Made by a program: the position numbers and the translations under genes. The notes beneath the pieces are model-generated. The model searched no databases and was not told the origin of the DNA. It was given only the letters and a program-made list of their open reading frames with translations. This document shows positions 1-5,058 of a stretch of DNA of 5,058 bases, piece by piece (position 1 is the first letter of the stretch; each line of letters begins with the position of its first letter). The stretch is taken from contig JAUXXN010000460.1 of assembly GCA_030684755.1 (NCBI GenBank), forward strand, positions 1-5,058, in the 5' to 3' direction. Origin of the DNA: Hydrogenophaga sp. (lineage in GTDB: Bacteria > Pseudomonadota > Gammaproteobacteria > Burkholderiales > Burkholderiaceae_C).

Positions 1-228
1 CGTGTACACGCTTTGACGGGCGGAGACCGAAACGGACCGTCTGTTCGACGAAAAGCGACGGGTCGTGATGAGTAATTCACTCTTGGATTGCGCTGATCAA
101 TTTTTAAAAGCAAAAAACGCGCCAAGTAGACAAGCAGTGGAACCCAGTCCAATAGCCCGTGCTGCGTTATCCGGTCGCCATGAACCCCTGCGGCACAATG
201 CCTTTTCCACATCGGAAGGGCAACTGGA
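1..228. other. Unassigned AT-richer stretch upstream of the FGE relic
   Basis: I recognise no gene here. The stretch is richer in A and T than the rest of the window, notably around 98-118, where runs of T and A occur. A perfect 10-base palindrome (CGTGTACACG) occupies the first ten bases. A short plus-strand frame runs from an ATG at 68 to a TGA at 233-235 (55 codons). It has no clear Shine-Dalgarno sequence and no recognisable family, so it may be chance or the remains of a gene. The frame that carries the FGE relic downstream is interrupted here by stops at 73, 94, 127 and 181, so any N-terminal part of that gene is lost, scrambled or was never in this frame. No rRNA, tRNA or insertion-sequence end is visible. 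This is probably the edge of a degraded accessory segment (inference). Confidence 0.4.
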
Positions 229-730
229 TGGTTGACGCGGCAACTCAAAGCCGAACTCGGGAATTTGCCAACGGGCTAAGCCGTGCGCTTGCCTATAGAA
301 GCGCAGTGCGAGCGCGCGGCTCGCGCACATAGCCTCACCGCGCCCGGCGTGCGCCAGTTTCCCTGGGGTAGCGATGATGTGGTCACCGCTCATCTCAATG
401 AGAACCTCGGTGCCAGCGACCTTCACCACGCCAGTCCGGTCGGTCTGTTTGCACCCAACCCACTGGGTTTGTGTGACCTCAGTGGCAGCGTCTTGGTGTG
501 GCAGAGCAACTTGTATACCCCGGACAGCAGCGGGCAGGACAAGGTCTGGGTGACCGATGCCGTCAAGCTGAAAACCCACGACGATTTTGATCAATGTGAC
601 CGACCGGCGTTGCTCGGTGGCGCGTGGCGCTACCCCGCCGTCAGCGCGCGCGTCGTTTCGCTTCATGCATCCCCCCGACATCGGGCTCAACGATGTGGGG
701 TTTCGAGTGGCGTTATCCCTTGCCGAATAG
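229..730 (+). pseudogene. Broken FGE-sulfatase (SUMF1-like) domain gene, C-terminal part
   Basis: The translation follows the C-terminal half of the formylglycine-generating-enzyme/sulfatase-modifying-factor fold. WLTRQL comes first (229-246), then RLPIEAQCERAAR (286-324), PWG (361-369), PVGLFAPNPLGLCDL ending in a GSVLVW block (436-501), and GGAWR (616-630). The usual family end, NDVGFRVALSLAE, lies in the next frame (689-727) and stops at TAG 728-730. Two lesions are visible. A TAA at 277-279 sits where a Tyr codon is expected (TG-Y-AVRLP). A run of six C at 671-676 shifts the frame; five C would join ASP directly to DIGLNDVGFRV. Conserved positions have also drifted: RLPTEAEW reads RLPIEAQC, and GNVWEW reads GSVLVW. 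Proteins of this fold include true formylglycine-generating enzymes, ergothioneine and siderophore enzymes, and domains fused to TIR or NACHT modules. The missing N-terminus prevents a choice. A GTG at 283 could open the frame, but the result would lack half the fold. The domain call is confident; the loss of function is strongly supported. Confidence 0.8.
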
Positions 731-795
731 AAATCTGATCTGGGCCTGTCAGCGTCACCTGTCCAAGCCCCAAACCCAGCGCTCAACAACCCCAA
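731..795. other. Gap between FGE relic and the 3' end of truC
   Basis: This short gap lies between two convergent genes. I see a direct repeat of CCTGTC (745-750 and 758-763) but no stem-loop followed by a T tract on either strand, so no intrinsic terminator can be called. It appears to mark the boundary between the drifting segment on the left and the intact housekeeping block on the right. Confidence 0.4.
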
Positions 796-1494
796 TCACC
801 CCTCTCCACCCCGCCAAAGCCCCCACTCCGCCCCCAGCGGTGCCTGAAGTTCCAGCGCCTCACCGCTCAACGGATGCTTCAAAGCCAGCGCCCCCGCGTG
901 CAGCCACAGCCGTTGCACGCCAAGCCACTCGGCCAGCGCCCGGTTCAGCGGGCCTTTGCCGTGGGTGGCGTCGCCCACGATGGGGTGGGCGATGTGTTTC
1001 ATGTGGCGGCGCAGTTGGTGGCGTCGCCCGGTCAGGGGTTGCAGCTCGACGAGTGCGCAGCGCGTGGTGTCAAAGCCGCCGTGGGCCAGCGGCAGTTCGT
1101 AGCGCTCTTGTGTGTGCCAATGCGTGGTGGCGGTTTGCACCTCGGTGCGTTCGTGGCGCATGTCGTCGGGCATGCGCTTGAGCGGGTGGTCGGTCATGCC
1201 CGCGTCGGCGGGCCAGCCGCGCACCACGGCTTGGTAGCTTTTTTGCAGGCCCTCGCCCGCCTCAAAAGCTTGGCCCAAGGTGCGTGCGGTGGCGGCGTTC
1301 AGCGCAAACAGCAGCACGCCGCTGGTGCCTTTGTCCAGCCGGTGCGCGGGCCACACGGGTTGGCCCAGCTGGTCTCGCAGCATTTGCAGGGCAAAACGGG
1401 TTTCGCCCGCGTCCAGCCCGGTGCGGTGGACCAGCAGGCCGGGCGGTTTGTTGACCGCTGCAAGATAATCGTCCAGGTAAAGGATTTCCAACAT
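796..1494 (-). CDS. truC: tRNA pseudouridine(65) synthase TruC
   Basis: This 232-residue protein of the RluA-type pseudouridine synthase family isomerises uridine 65 in the T-arm region of certain tRNAs (family knowledge, from E. coli TruC). The N-terminus MLEILY and the motif [10 protein letters not shown] (residues 15-24) match TruC closely. The catalytic motif HRLDKGTSG places the nucleophilic aspartate at residue 54, the same number as in E. coli. The C-terminal half has the binding motif [10 protein letters not shown] followed by HPIVGD. The protein is somewhat shorter than the E. coli enzyme (about 260 residues), with the difference at the C-terminus. No PUS-associated S4 domain is present, as expected for TruC. 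I chose the ATG at 1494-1492 because it aligns with E. coli. A TTG eight codons upstream (1518) would add a non-conserved extension. The start codon shares two bases with that of yaaA on the other strand, so the truC promoter must lie inside the yaaA coding sequence. A G-rich stretch (complement of 1508-1513) is the only Shine-Dalgarno candidate, and its 13-base spacing is long. Confidence 0.95.
   Translation of the reverse strand: MLEILYLDDYLAAVNKPPGLLVHRTGLDAGETRFALQMLRDQLGQPVWPAHRLDKGTSGVLLFALNAATARTLGQAFEAGEGLQKSYQAVVRGWPADAGMTDHPLKRMPDDMRHERTEVQTATTHWHTQERYELPLAHGGFDTTRCALVELQPLTGRRHQLRRHMKHIAHPIVGDATHGKGPLNRALAEWLGVQRLWLHAGALALKHPLSGEALELQAPLGAEWGLWRGGEG
1479..1484 (+). promoter_or_regulatory. 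Ribosome binding site of yaaA
   Basis: AAAGGA lies 8 bases before the ATG at 1493 and is a good match to the anti-Shine-Dalgarno sequence. It lies entirely within truC codons on the opposite strand. It supports 1493 as the yaaA start and hence the two-base overlap of the divergent start codons. Confidence 0.65.
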
Positions 1495-2269
1495 GTTGTT
1501 TGTATTGTCCCCCGCCAAAGCGCTCGACTATGAGACGCCAGCGCACGTGTCCACCCACACCCAGCCGCTGTTTGTGCCGCAGGCCAGCGAGTTGATTGGG
1601 GTGTTGCGTGAAAAGTCGCCGCAACAAATTGCCGAGCTGATGAAGTTGTCGGACCCACTTTCGGGCCTGAATGTGGCGCGCTACGCGGCTTGGTCGCCCC
1701 AGTTCACGGCCAGCAATTCCAAGCAGGCGGCGCTGGCTTTCAACGGCGATGTGTACGAAGGGCTGGACGCCAAGTCGCTCGCTGCGCCCGATTTGGACTG
1801 GCTGCAGCAGCACCTGTGCATTTTGAGCGGCCTCTACGGCGTGTTGCGCCCGCTGGACTGGATGCAGCCTTACCGCCTAGAAATGGGCACGCGCCTGCCC
1901 ACCGAGCGCGGTAAAAACCTGTACCAGTTTTGGGGCCACCAAATTGCCGACTACCTAAACACCCGCGCTGCCGCTGACGTGACTCCGGTGGTGGTGAACC
2001 TGGCCAGCGAGGAGTATTTCAAGGCGGTGGACCGCAAGGCGCTCAAGCCGCGTGTGTTGACCTGTGTGTTTGAAGAGCGCAAGGGTGACGCCTACAAAAT
2101 CATCAGTTTCATGGCCAAGCGCGCACGCGGGCTGATGGTGCGCTACGCCGTGCAGCAGCGCCTGACCACGCCCGACCAGCTCAAGGGTTTTGACTGGGAG
2201 GGCTACCGCTTTGTGCCCGCCGCGTCCGAGACCGACCGGCTGGTGTTTCGGCGCGAACACAAAGTTTGA
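1493..2269 (+). CDS. yaaA: Peroxide stress response protein YaaA (DUF328)
   Basis: This 258-residue protein has the same length as E. coli YaaA and is collinear with it throughout. Landmarks are LSPAKALDY at residues 5-13, the GDVYEGL block in the middle, [21 protein letters not shown] at about 112-132, [11 protein letters not shown], and [17 protein letters not shown] towards the end. In E. coli the gene is induced through OxyR. Its product limits free iron during hydrogen peroxide stress, which protects DNA and proteins; the fold binds DNA in vitro (family knowledge). I see no signal peptide or membrane segment, so it should be cytoplasmic. The start is fixed by homology and by AAAGGA 8 bases upstream. 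A GATAAT hexamer at 1464-1469 could be a -10 box, but no fitting -35 is evident, and I do not claim an OxyR site. The stop at 2269 is 26 bases before the oxygenase ATG, so the two may share a transcript. Confidence 0.96.
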   Translation: MLFVLSPAKALDYETPAHVSTHTQPLFVPQASELIGVLREKSPQQIAELMKLSDPLSGLNVARYAAWSPQFTASNSKQAALAFNGDVYEGLDAKSLAAPDLDWLQQHLCILSGLYGVLRPLDWMQPYRLEMGTRLPTERGKNLYQFWGHQIADYLNTRAAADVTPVVVNLASEEYFKAVDRKALKPRVLTCVFEERKGDAYKIISFMAKRARGLMVRYAVQQRLTTPDQLKGFDWEGYRFVPAASETDRLVFRREHKV

Positions 2270-2279
2270 GCGTTTACTT

Positions 2280-2285
2280 AGGAAA
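2280..2285 (+). promoter_or_regulatory. Probable ribosome binding site of the oxygenase gene
   Basis: AGGAAA lies in the 26-base gap after yaaA, 10 bases before the ATG at 2296, which is slightly long spacing. It favours 2296 over the in-frame TTG at 2266, which overlaps the yaaA stop. The ATG at 2285 is out of frame. Confidence 0.45.
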
Positions 2286-2295
2286 TGGGCACACC

Positions 2296-3153
2296 ATGGT
2301 TCAGGTCATCACCCCCGAGCTGCGCCGCTGGCTGCAAGAGCAGGCGACCGCAGGTTATTCGCGGCAGTCCGTTCTGGACGCTTTGTTGAAGGCGGGTTGG
2401 CAGCCCGTGCTGGCCGCCAGTGCATTGGAAAGCGAATGGGACGCAACCCAGCGCCAGCCATCCGGTTTGGTCGACGCTGCATCGCCCATGCCCAGCCAAC
2501 GTCTGCCCGACCTGGACCTGAGCTTGTCGCCGCGCCAGATCGACGCCGGCGACCGCTGGGTGGATGTGATCGCCACGCTGGCCAACCCGCGTGTGGTGGT
2601 GCTGGGCCAGTTGCTGAGTGGCGAAGAGTGCGACGCCCTGGTGGCGGCCGCGCGCCCTCGGATGGCCCGCTCGTTGACGGTGCAGACGCAGACCGGCGGC
2701 GAAGAACTCAACCCCGACCGCACCAGCCAAGGCATGTTTTTCCGGCGGGGCGAAACCGAGCTGATCGCCCGCATTGAGGCCCGCATTGCCCGGCTGGTGA
2801 ACTGGCCGGTGGACCACGGCGAGGGCATGCAGGTGCTGCATTACGGCACCGGCGCCCAATACAAGCCGCATTACGACTACTTCGACCCCGCCCAGCCGGG
2901 CACCGCCAGCATTTTGCGGCGCGGCGGCCAGCGCGTGGCCACGTTGGTGATGTACCTGAGCGAGCCCGCCCGGGGCGGCGGCACCACGTTTCCCGACGCG
3001 GGGCTGGAAGTGGCGCCGGTGCGGGGCAATGCGGTGTTCTTCAGCTACGACCGTCCGCACCCCGCCACCGGCACGCTGCACGGCGGGGCGCCCGTGGTGG
3101 AAGGCGAGAAATGGGTGGCCACCAAATGGTTGCGCGAGAGCGTGTTTGAATGA
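2296..3153 (+). CDS. Prolyl 4-hydroxylase-type Fe(II)/2-oxoglutarate oxygenase
   Basis: This 285-residue protein has a C-terminal prolyl 4-hydroxylase alpha-type double-stranded beta-helix. Residues from about 95 on form the catalytic domain. The iron ligands are His192 and Asp194 (in KPHYDYF) and the distal His262 (in TLHGGAPV). Lys272 in GEKWVATKW is the expected contact to the 2-oxoglutarate carboxylate. The motif ARGGGTTFPDAGLEV, also typical of the family, precedes them. All catalytic residues are present, so the enzyme should be active. Residues 5-45 (PELRRWLQEQATAGYSRQ, then a second helix ending in KAGW) look like a small three-helix module resembling UBA-like folds (inference). A proline-rich, likely flexible linker follows. 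There is no signal peptide. Family members couple oxidation of 2-oxoglutarate to hydroxylation of proline or another residue. The substrate of this bacterial type is not established, so I give no gene symbol. It lies 26 bases after yaaA and 59 before queF on the same strand. Confidence 0.9.
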   Translation: MVQVITPELRRWLQEQATAGYSRQSVLDALLKAGWQPVLAASALESEWDATQRQPSGLVDAASPMPSQRLPDLDLSLSPRQIDAGDRWVDVIATLANPRVVVLGQLLSGEECDALVAAARPRMARSLTVQTQTGGEELNPDRTSQGMFFRRGETELIARIEARIARLVNWPVDHGEGMQVLHYGTGAQYKPHYDYFDPAQPGTASILRRGGQRVATLVMYLSEPARGGGTTFPDAGLEVAPVRGNAVFFSYDRPHPATGTLHGGAPVVEGEKWVATKWLRESVFE

Positions 3154-3212
3154 GGGCTATGGCCTCTCTGTGCCAAGCCTTTGTGCCTAGCCTGTCCCGG
3201 TAAAACCTGTTT
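3154..3212 (+). other. Spacer between oxygenase gene and queF
   Basis: This is a 59-base gap with no convincing terminator: a short GC-rich imperfect inverted repeat near 3154-3170 has no T tract after it. No Shine-Dalgarno match precedes the queF ATG; the bases before it read CCGGTAAAACCTGTTT. queF may therefore be translated from a weak or leaderless-like context, or by read-through from the genes upstream. I see no preQ1 riboswitch fold, although the gap is too short to exclude one overlapping the coding sequence. Confidence 0.35.
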
Positions 3213-4064
3213 ATGAACCTCAACACCCCCGAACACTCCCAGCTGGGCAAGGCCTCGGCCTATATCGACCAGTACGATGCATCGCTGCTGTACCCGCTGC
3301 CGCGCGAAGCCAAGCGGCGCGAAATGGGCATTGCTGGCAGCGTGCCGTTTCTGGGTGCCGACCTGTGGACCGCGTTTGAGTTGAGCTGGCTCAACCTGCG
3401 CGGCAAGCCGCAGGTGGCGCTGGCGCACATCACCATACCGTGCGAGAGCACGCACATCGTGGAGAGCAAGTCGTTCAAGCTGTACCTGAACAGCTTCAAC
3501 AACACCCGGTTTGAAAGCGCCGACGCGTTGCGCGAACGCATGCGCCATGACCTCAGCGCGGCCATTTGGCACGGTGGCCCGGTGCAGGCCGGTGCCGGTG
3601 TGCGTCTGCTGTTACCCGAACTGTTTGACCGCGAGCCGGTGCAAGAGCTGGACGGTTTGTGTATCGACCGGTTGGACGTGGAATGCAAGCACTACCAGCC
3701 CGCGCCCGAGCTGCTGAGCGCCGCGCTGCACGAAAAGCCGGTGGAAGAAACGTTGGTGAGCCATTTGCTCAAAAGCAACTGCTTGGTGACTGGCCAGCCC
3801 GACTGGGGCAGTGTGCAAATTCGCTACAGCGGCCCGCAGATCGACCAGGCGGGGCTGCTGCAATACATCGTGAGCTTTCGCAACCACAACGAATTTCACG
3901 AACAGTGTGTGGAGCGCATGTACACAGACATCATGGCCCGTTGCAAACCCGCCAAGCTCATGGTGTACGCGCGCTACACCCGCCGGGGCGGACTCGACAT
4001 CAACCCCTGGCGCAGCAGCCATCCGCAGTTGCCGCCAGCCAATGTGCGCACTGCGCGCCAGTAG
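3213..4064 (+). CDS. queF: NADPH-dependent 7-cyano-7-deazaguanine reductase QueF
   Basis: This 283-residue enzyme reduces the nitrile of preQ0 to the aminomethyl group of preQ1 with two NADPH. The step is on the pathway to queuosine at the wobble position of tRNAs for Asp, Asn, His and Tyr. It is the long, two-module E. coli type, with the tunnelling fold split into two halves. The N-terminal module has [14 protein letters not shown] and the QueF motif [13 protein letters not shown], with ESKS at residues 84-87. The C-terminal module has [18 protein letters not shown], where Cys190 forms the thioimide with substrate and Asp197 is the acid-base residue. His229 and Glu230 in [10 protein letters not shown] bind substrate. 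These numbers coincide with those of the E. coli enzyme. The end [16 protein letters not shown] is also characteristic. The enzyme is cytoplasmic. The other queuosine genes are not in the window. queF is third in the yaaA-oxygenase-queF direction and ends 14 bases from a convergent gene. Confidence 0.97.
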   Translation: MNLNTPEHSQLGKASAYIDQYDASLLYPLPREAKRREMGIAGSVPFLGADLWTAFELSWLNLRGKPQVALAHITIPCESTHIVESKSFKLYLNSFNNTRFESADALRERMRHDLSAAIWHGGPVQAGAGVRLLLPELFDREPVQELDGLCIDRLDVECKHYQPAPELLSAALHEKPVEETLVSHLLKSNCLVTGQPDWGSVQIRYSGPQIDQAGLLQYIVSFRNHNEFHEQCVERMYTDIMARCKPAKLMVYARYTRRGGLDINPWRSSHPQLPPANVRTARQ

Positions 4065-4094
4065 TTCATGCGAACTGTTCAGACAGCGCGTGCA
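4052..4094. other. Nested inverted repeats spanning the convergent gene ends
   Basis: An outer pair of arms (4052-4058 TGCGCGC with 4088-4094 GCGTGCA, one G-T pair) encloses an inner five-base stem, AGTTC/GAACT (4063-4067 and 4072-4076), with loop ATGC. It covers the queF stop and the end of the minus-strand gene. No T tract follows on either strand, so it is not a standard intrinsic terminator. It could slow or end transcription from both sides, or be chance in GC-rich sequence. Confidence 0.22.
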
Positions 4095-5058
4095 AATCCT
4101 TCCAGCAGGTTCACTGCGTTGGAGCCCACCGCGTCCACTGCGTAGCCACCTTCAAACGTAAACACCGTGGGCAGGCTGGCGCTGGCCAGCGCCTCGCCCA
4201 CGGCAAAGTAGTCAGCGCTTTGCAGCGTGAAGCCTGATATCGGGTCGCCTTCAAACGTGTCCAGGCCCATGGGCACCACCAGCGCGTCGGCCTTGAACGC
4301 CGCCACCGCATCCAGCGCCTGGCGCAGCGCAGCGTTCCAGGTGGCAAAGTTCGTTCCGCGCGGCAGCGGCAAGTTGAGGTTGAAACCCTCGCCGACGCCC
4401 GCACCGCGTTCATCTGCATGGCCCAGGAAAAACGGGTATTCGGTGGCTGGGTCGCCGTGAATCGACACCGTGAGCATGTCGGCGCGCTCGTAAAAAATGG
4501 CTTGCGTGCCGTTGCCGTGGTGGTAGTCCACATCCAGCACCGCCACGCGCTGCTTGCCGCCGTCGCGCAGGGCTTGCGCGGCGATGGCTGCGTTGTTCAA
4601 AAAGCAGTAGCCACCAAAAAAGTCGGCCCCTGCGTGGTGGCCGGGCGGGCGGGTGAGGGCGAACGCGCTGCGCGCACCGCCCAGCACGTCGAGCGCTGCC
4701 GCCAGCGCACACGCTGCGCCGCCACGCGCTGCCGCCCAGGTGCCCGCCGTCAGCGGCGAACCCGAGTCGAACGAAAACAAGCCCAGCCGAGCCGCGAAGT
4801 TGTGCGGCAGCACGTCGGTGCGAAATGCATTGCGGTTGCCCAGCGGCCACACCGAGGGCAGGGCGTCGCGCTGTGCGTTGCTGGGGTCCATGGCCACCCA
4901 TTCGTCCCACGCGCCCGCCAGAAACTGGGTGTAGCGAGGGGTGTGCACGCGGGCGATGGCAGTGTCGAGCGCAGCATCGTCCACCTCAGGAATTTGCAGC
5001 GCGCCCAGCGGGCGGCGCTGCAGTTCGGCCAGCACAAAGTCTAGCCGCGCCGGCACCT
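4079..5058 (-). CDS. Acetylpolyamine amidohydrolase / histone deacetylase family, 5' end cut off
   Basis: This is a zinc hydrolase of the histone deacetylase fold, closest by recognition to bacterial acetylpolyamine amidohydrolases, which remove acetyl groups from acetylated polyamines. About 325 residues are visible. The catalytic His pair lies in RPPGHHAG (4628-4645). The zinc ligands Asp and His lie in DVDYHHGNG (4514-4534), and the third zinc Asp is in GLDTFEGDP (4242-4261 region). The transition-state Tyr is in FEGGYAV (4139-4153 region). All are intact. The motifs LFSFDSGSPLTAGTW and HGDPATEYPFFLGHADERG point to the polyamine-type class rather than to AcuC. The leftmost residues (PARLDFVLAEL) correspond to family sequence about 20-30 residues in, so the true start is probably beyond base 5058. 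The GTG at 5056 is merely the first possible start codon in the window. The stop is 14 bases from that of queF, which converges. Substrate choice cannot be read from sequence alone; other small acetylated amines or acetyl-lysine are possible. Confidence 0.9.
   Translation of the reverse strand, partial: VPARLDFVLAELQRRPLGALQIPEVDDAALDTAIARVHTPRYTQFLAGAWDEWVAMDPSNAQRDALPSVWPLGNRNAFRTDVLPHNFAARLGLFSFDSGSPLTAGTWAAARGGAACALAAALDVLGGARSAFALTRPPGHHAGADFFGGYCFLNNAAIAAQALRDGGKQRVAVLDVDYHHGNGTQAIFYERADMLTVSIHGDPATEYPFFLGHADERGAGVGEGFNLNLPLPRGTNFATWNAALRQALDAVAAFKADALVVPMGLDTFEGDPISGFTLQSADYFAVGEALASASLPTVFTFEGGYAVDAVGSNAVNLLEGFARAV

Noticed and set aside
83..108. Possible sigma-70 promoter (TTGGAT and TTTAAA)
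   Set aside because: The spacer is only 14 bases, and no intact gene lies downstream on that strand.
229..730. FGE-fold relic as a diversity-generating retroelement target protein
   Set aside because: Such targets often have this fold, but no reverse transcriptase or second, template-like copy of the 3' end is visible in the window. The gene is broken.
97..795. Long open frame on the minus strand opposite the FGE relic
   Set aside because: Its translation shows no family features, while the plus strand carries a clear FGE motif series. It is an antisense by-product of GC-rich sequence.
1451..1469. TTGACC and GATAAT as a yaaA promoter
   Set aside because: The two boxes are only 7 bases apart, so they cannot form one promoter. 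GATAAT alone remains a possible -10 without a -35.
1494..1518. Upstream TTG start for truC, adding eight residues
   Set aside because: The extra residues are not part of the TruC family N-terminus. MLEILY aligns exactly with the E. coli start.
874..1533. Long plus-strand open frame opposite truC
   Set aside because: truC is supported by near-complete motif conservation on the minus strand. The opposite frame is rich in Arg, Gly, Val and Ala without recognisable domains.
2266..2295. Oxygenase starting at the TTG that overlaps the yaaA stop
   Set aside because: An ATG with AGGAAA upstream is available at 2296, and the extra ten residues look like untranslated spacer.
4418..5044. Long plus-strand open frame opposite the amidohydrolase gene
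   Set aside because: The minus strand holds every catalytic motif of the histone-deacetylase fold. The plus frame has no recognisable features.

Overview
The window comes from a GC-rich bacterial chromosome. The protein sequences look betaproteobacterial, most like Burkholderiales of the Comamonadaceae type. This is judged from recognition of the sequences and from GC-rich third codon positions, not from a database search. Nearly all of it is compact housekeeping sequence with very short gaps.

Layout: (i) Bases 1-228 hold no gene I can name; this stretch is visibly richer in A and T than the rest. (ii) Bases 229-730 (+) carry the decayed 3' part of a formylglycine-generating-enzyme/sulfatase-modifying-factor (FGE) type gene, broken by an in-frame stop and a one-base frameshift. 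(iii) truC (796-1494, -) and yaaA (1493-2269, +) diverge from start codons that share two bases. (iv) yaaA is followed on the same strand by a prolyl 4-hydroxylase-type Fe(II)/2-oxoglutarate oxygenase (2296-3153) and queF (3213-4064). (v) A histone-deacetylase-fold acetylpolyamine amidohydrolase (4079 to the right edge, -) converges on queF with 14 bases between them and runs off the window before its true start.

Function: truC makes pseudouridine 65 in certain tRNAs. queF makes preQ1, the precursor of the anticodon base queuosine. yaaA belongs to a family that protects cells from peroxide by limiting free iron. The oxygenase needs Fe(II) and has an unknown substrate. The rightmost enzyme probably removes acetyl groups from polyamines or other small amines. 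yaaA, the oxygenase and queF may be co-transcribed, but their spacing alone does not prove it.

I found no CRISPR array, RNA gene, intact mobile element or convincing new system. The items most worth a second look are the FGE-family relic at the left edge, the two-base overlap of the truC and yaaA start codons, and the uncharacterised hydroxylase behind yaaA.
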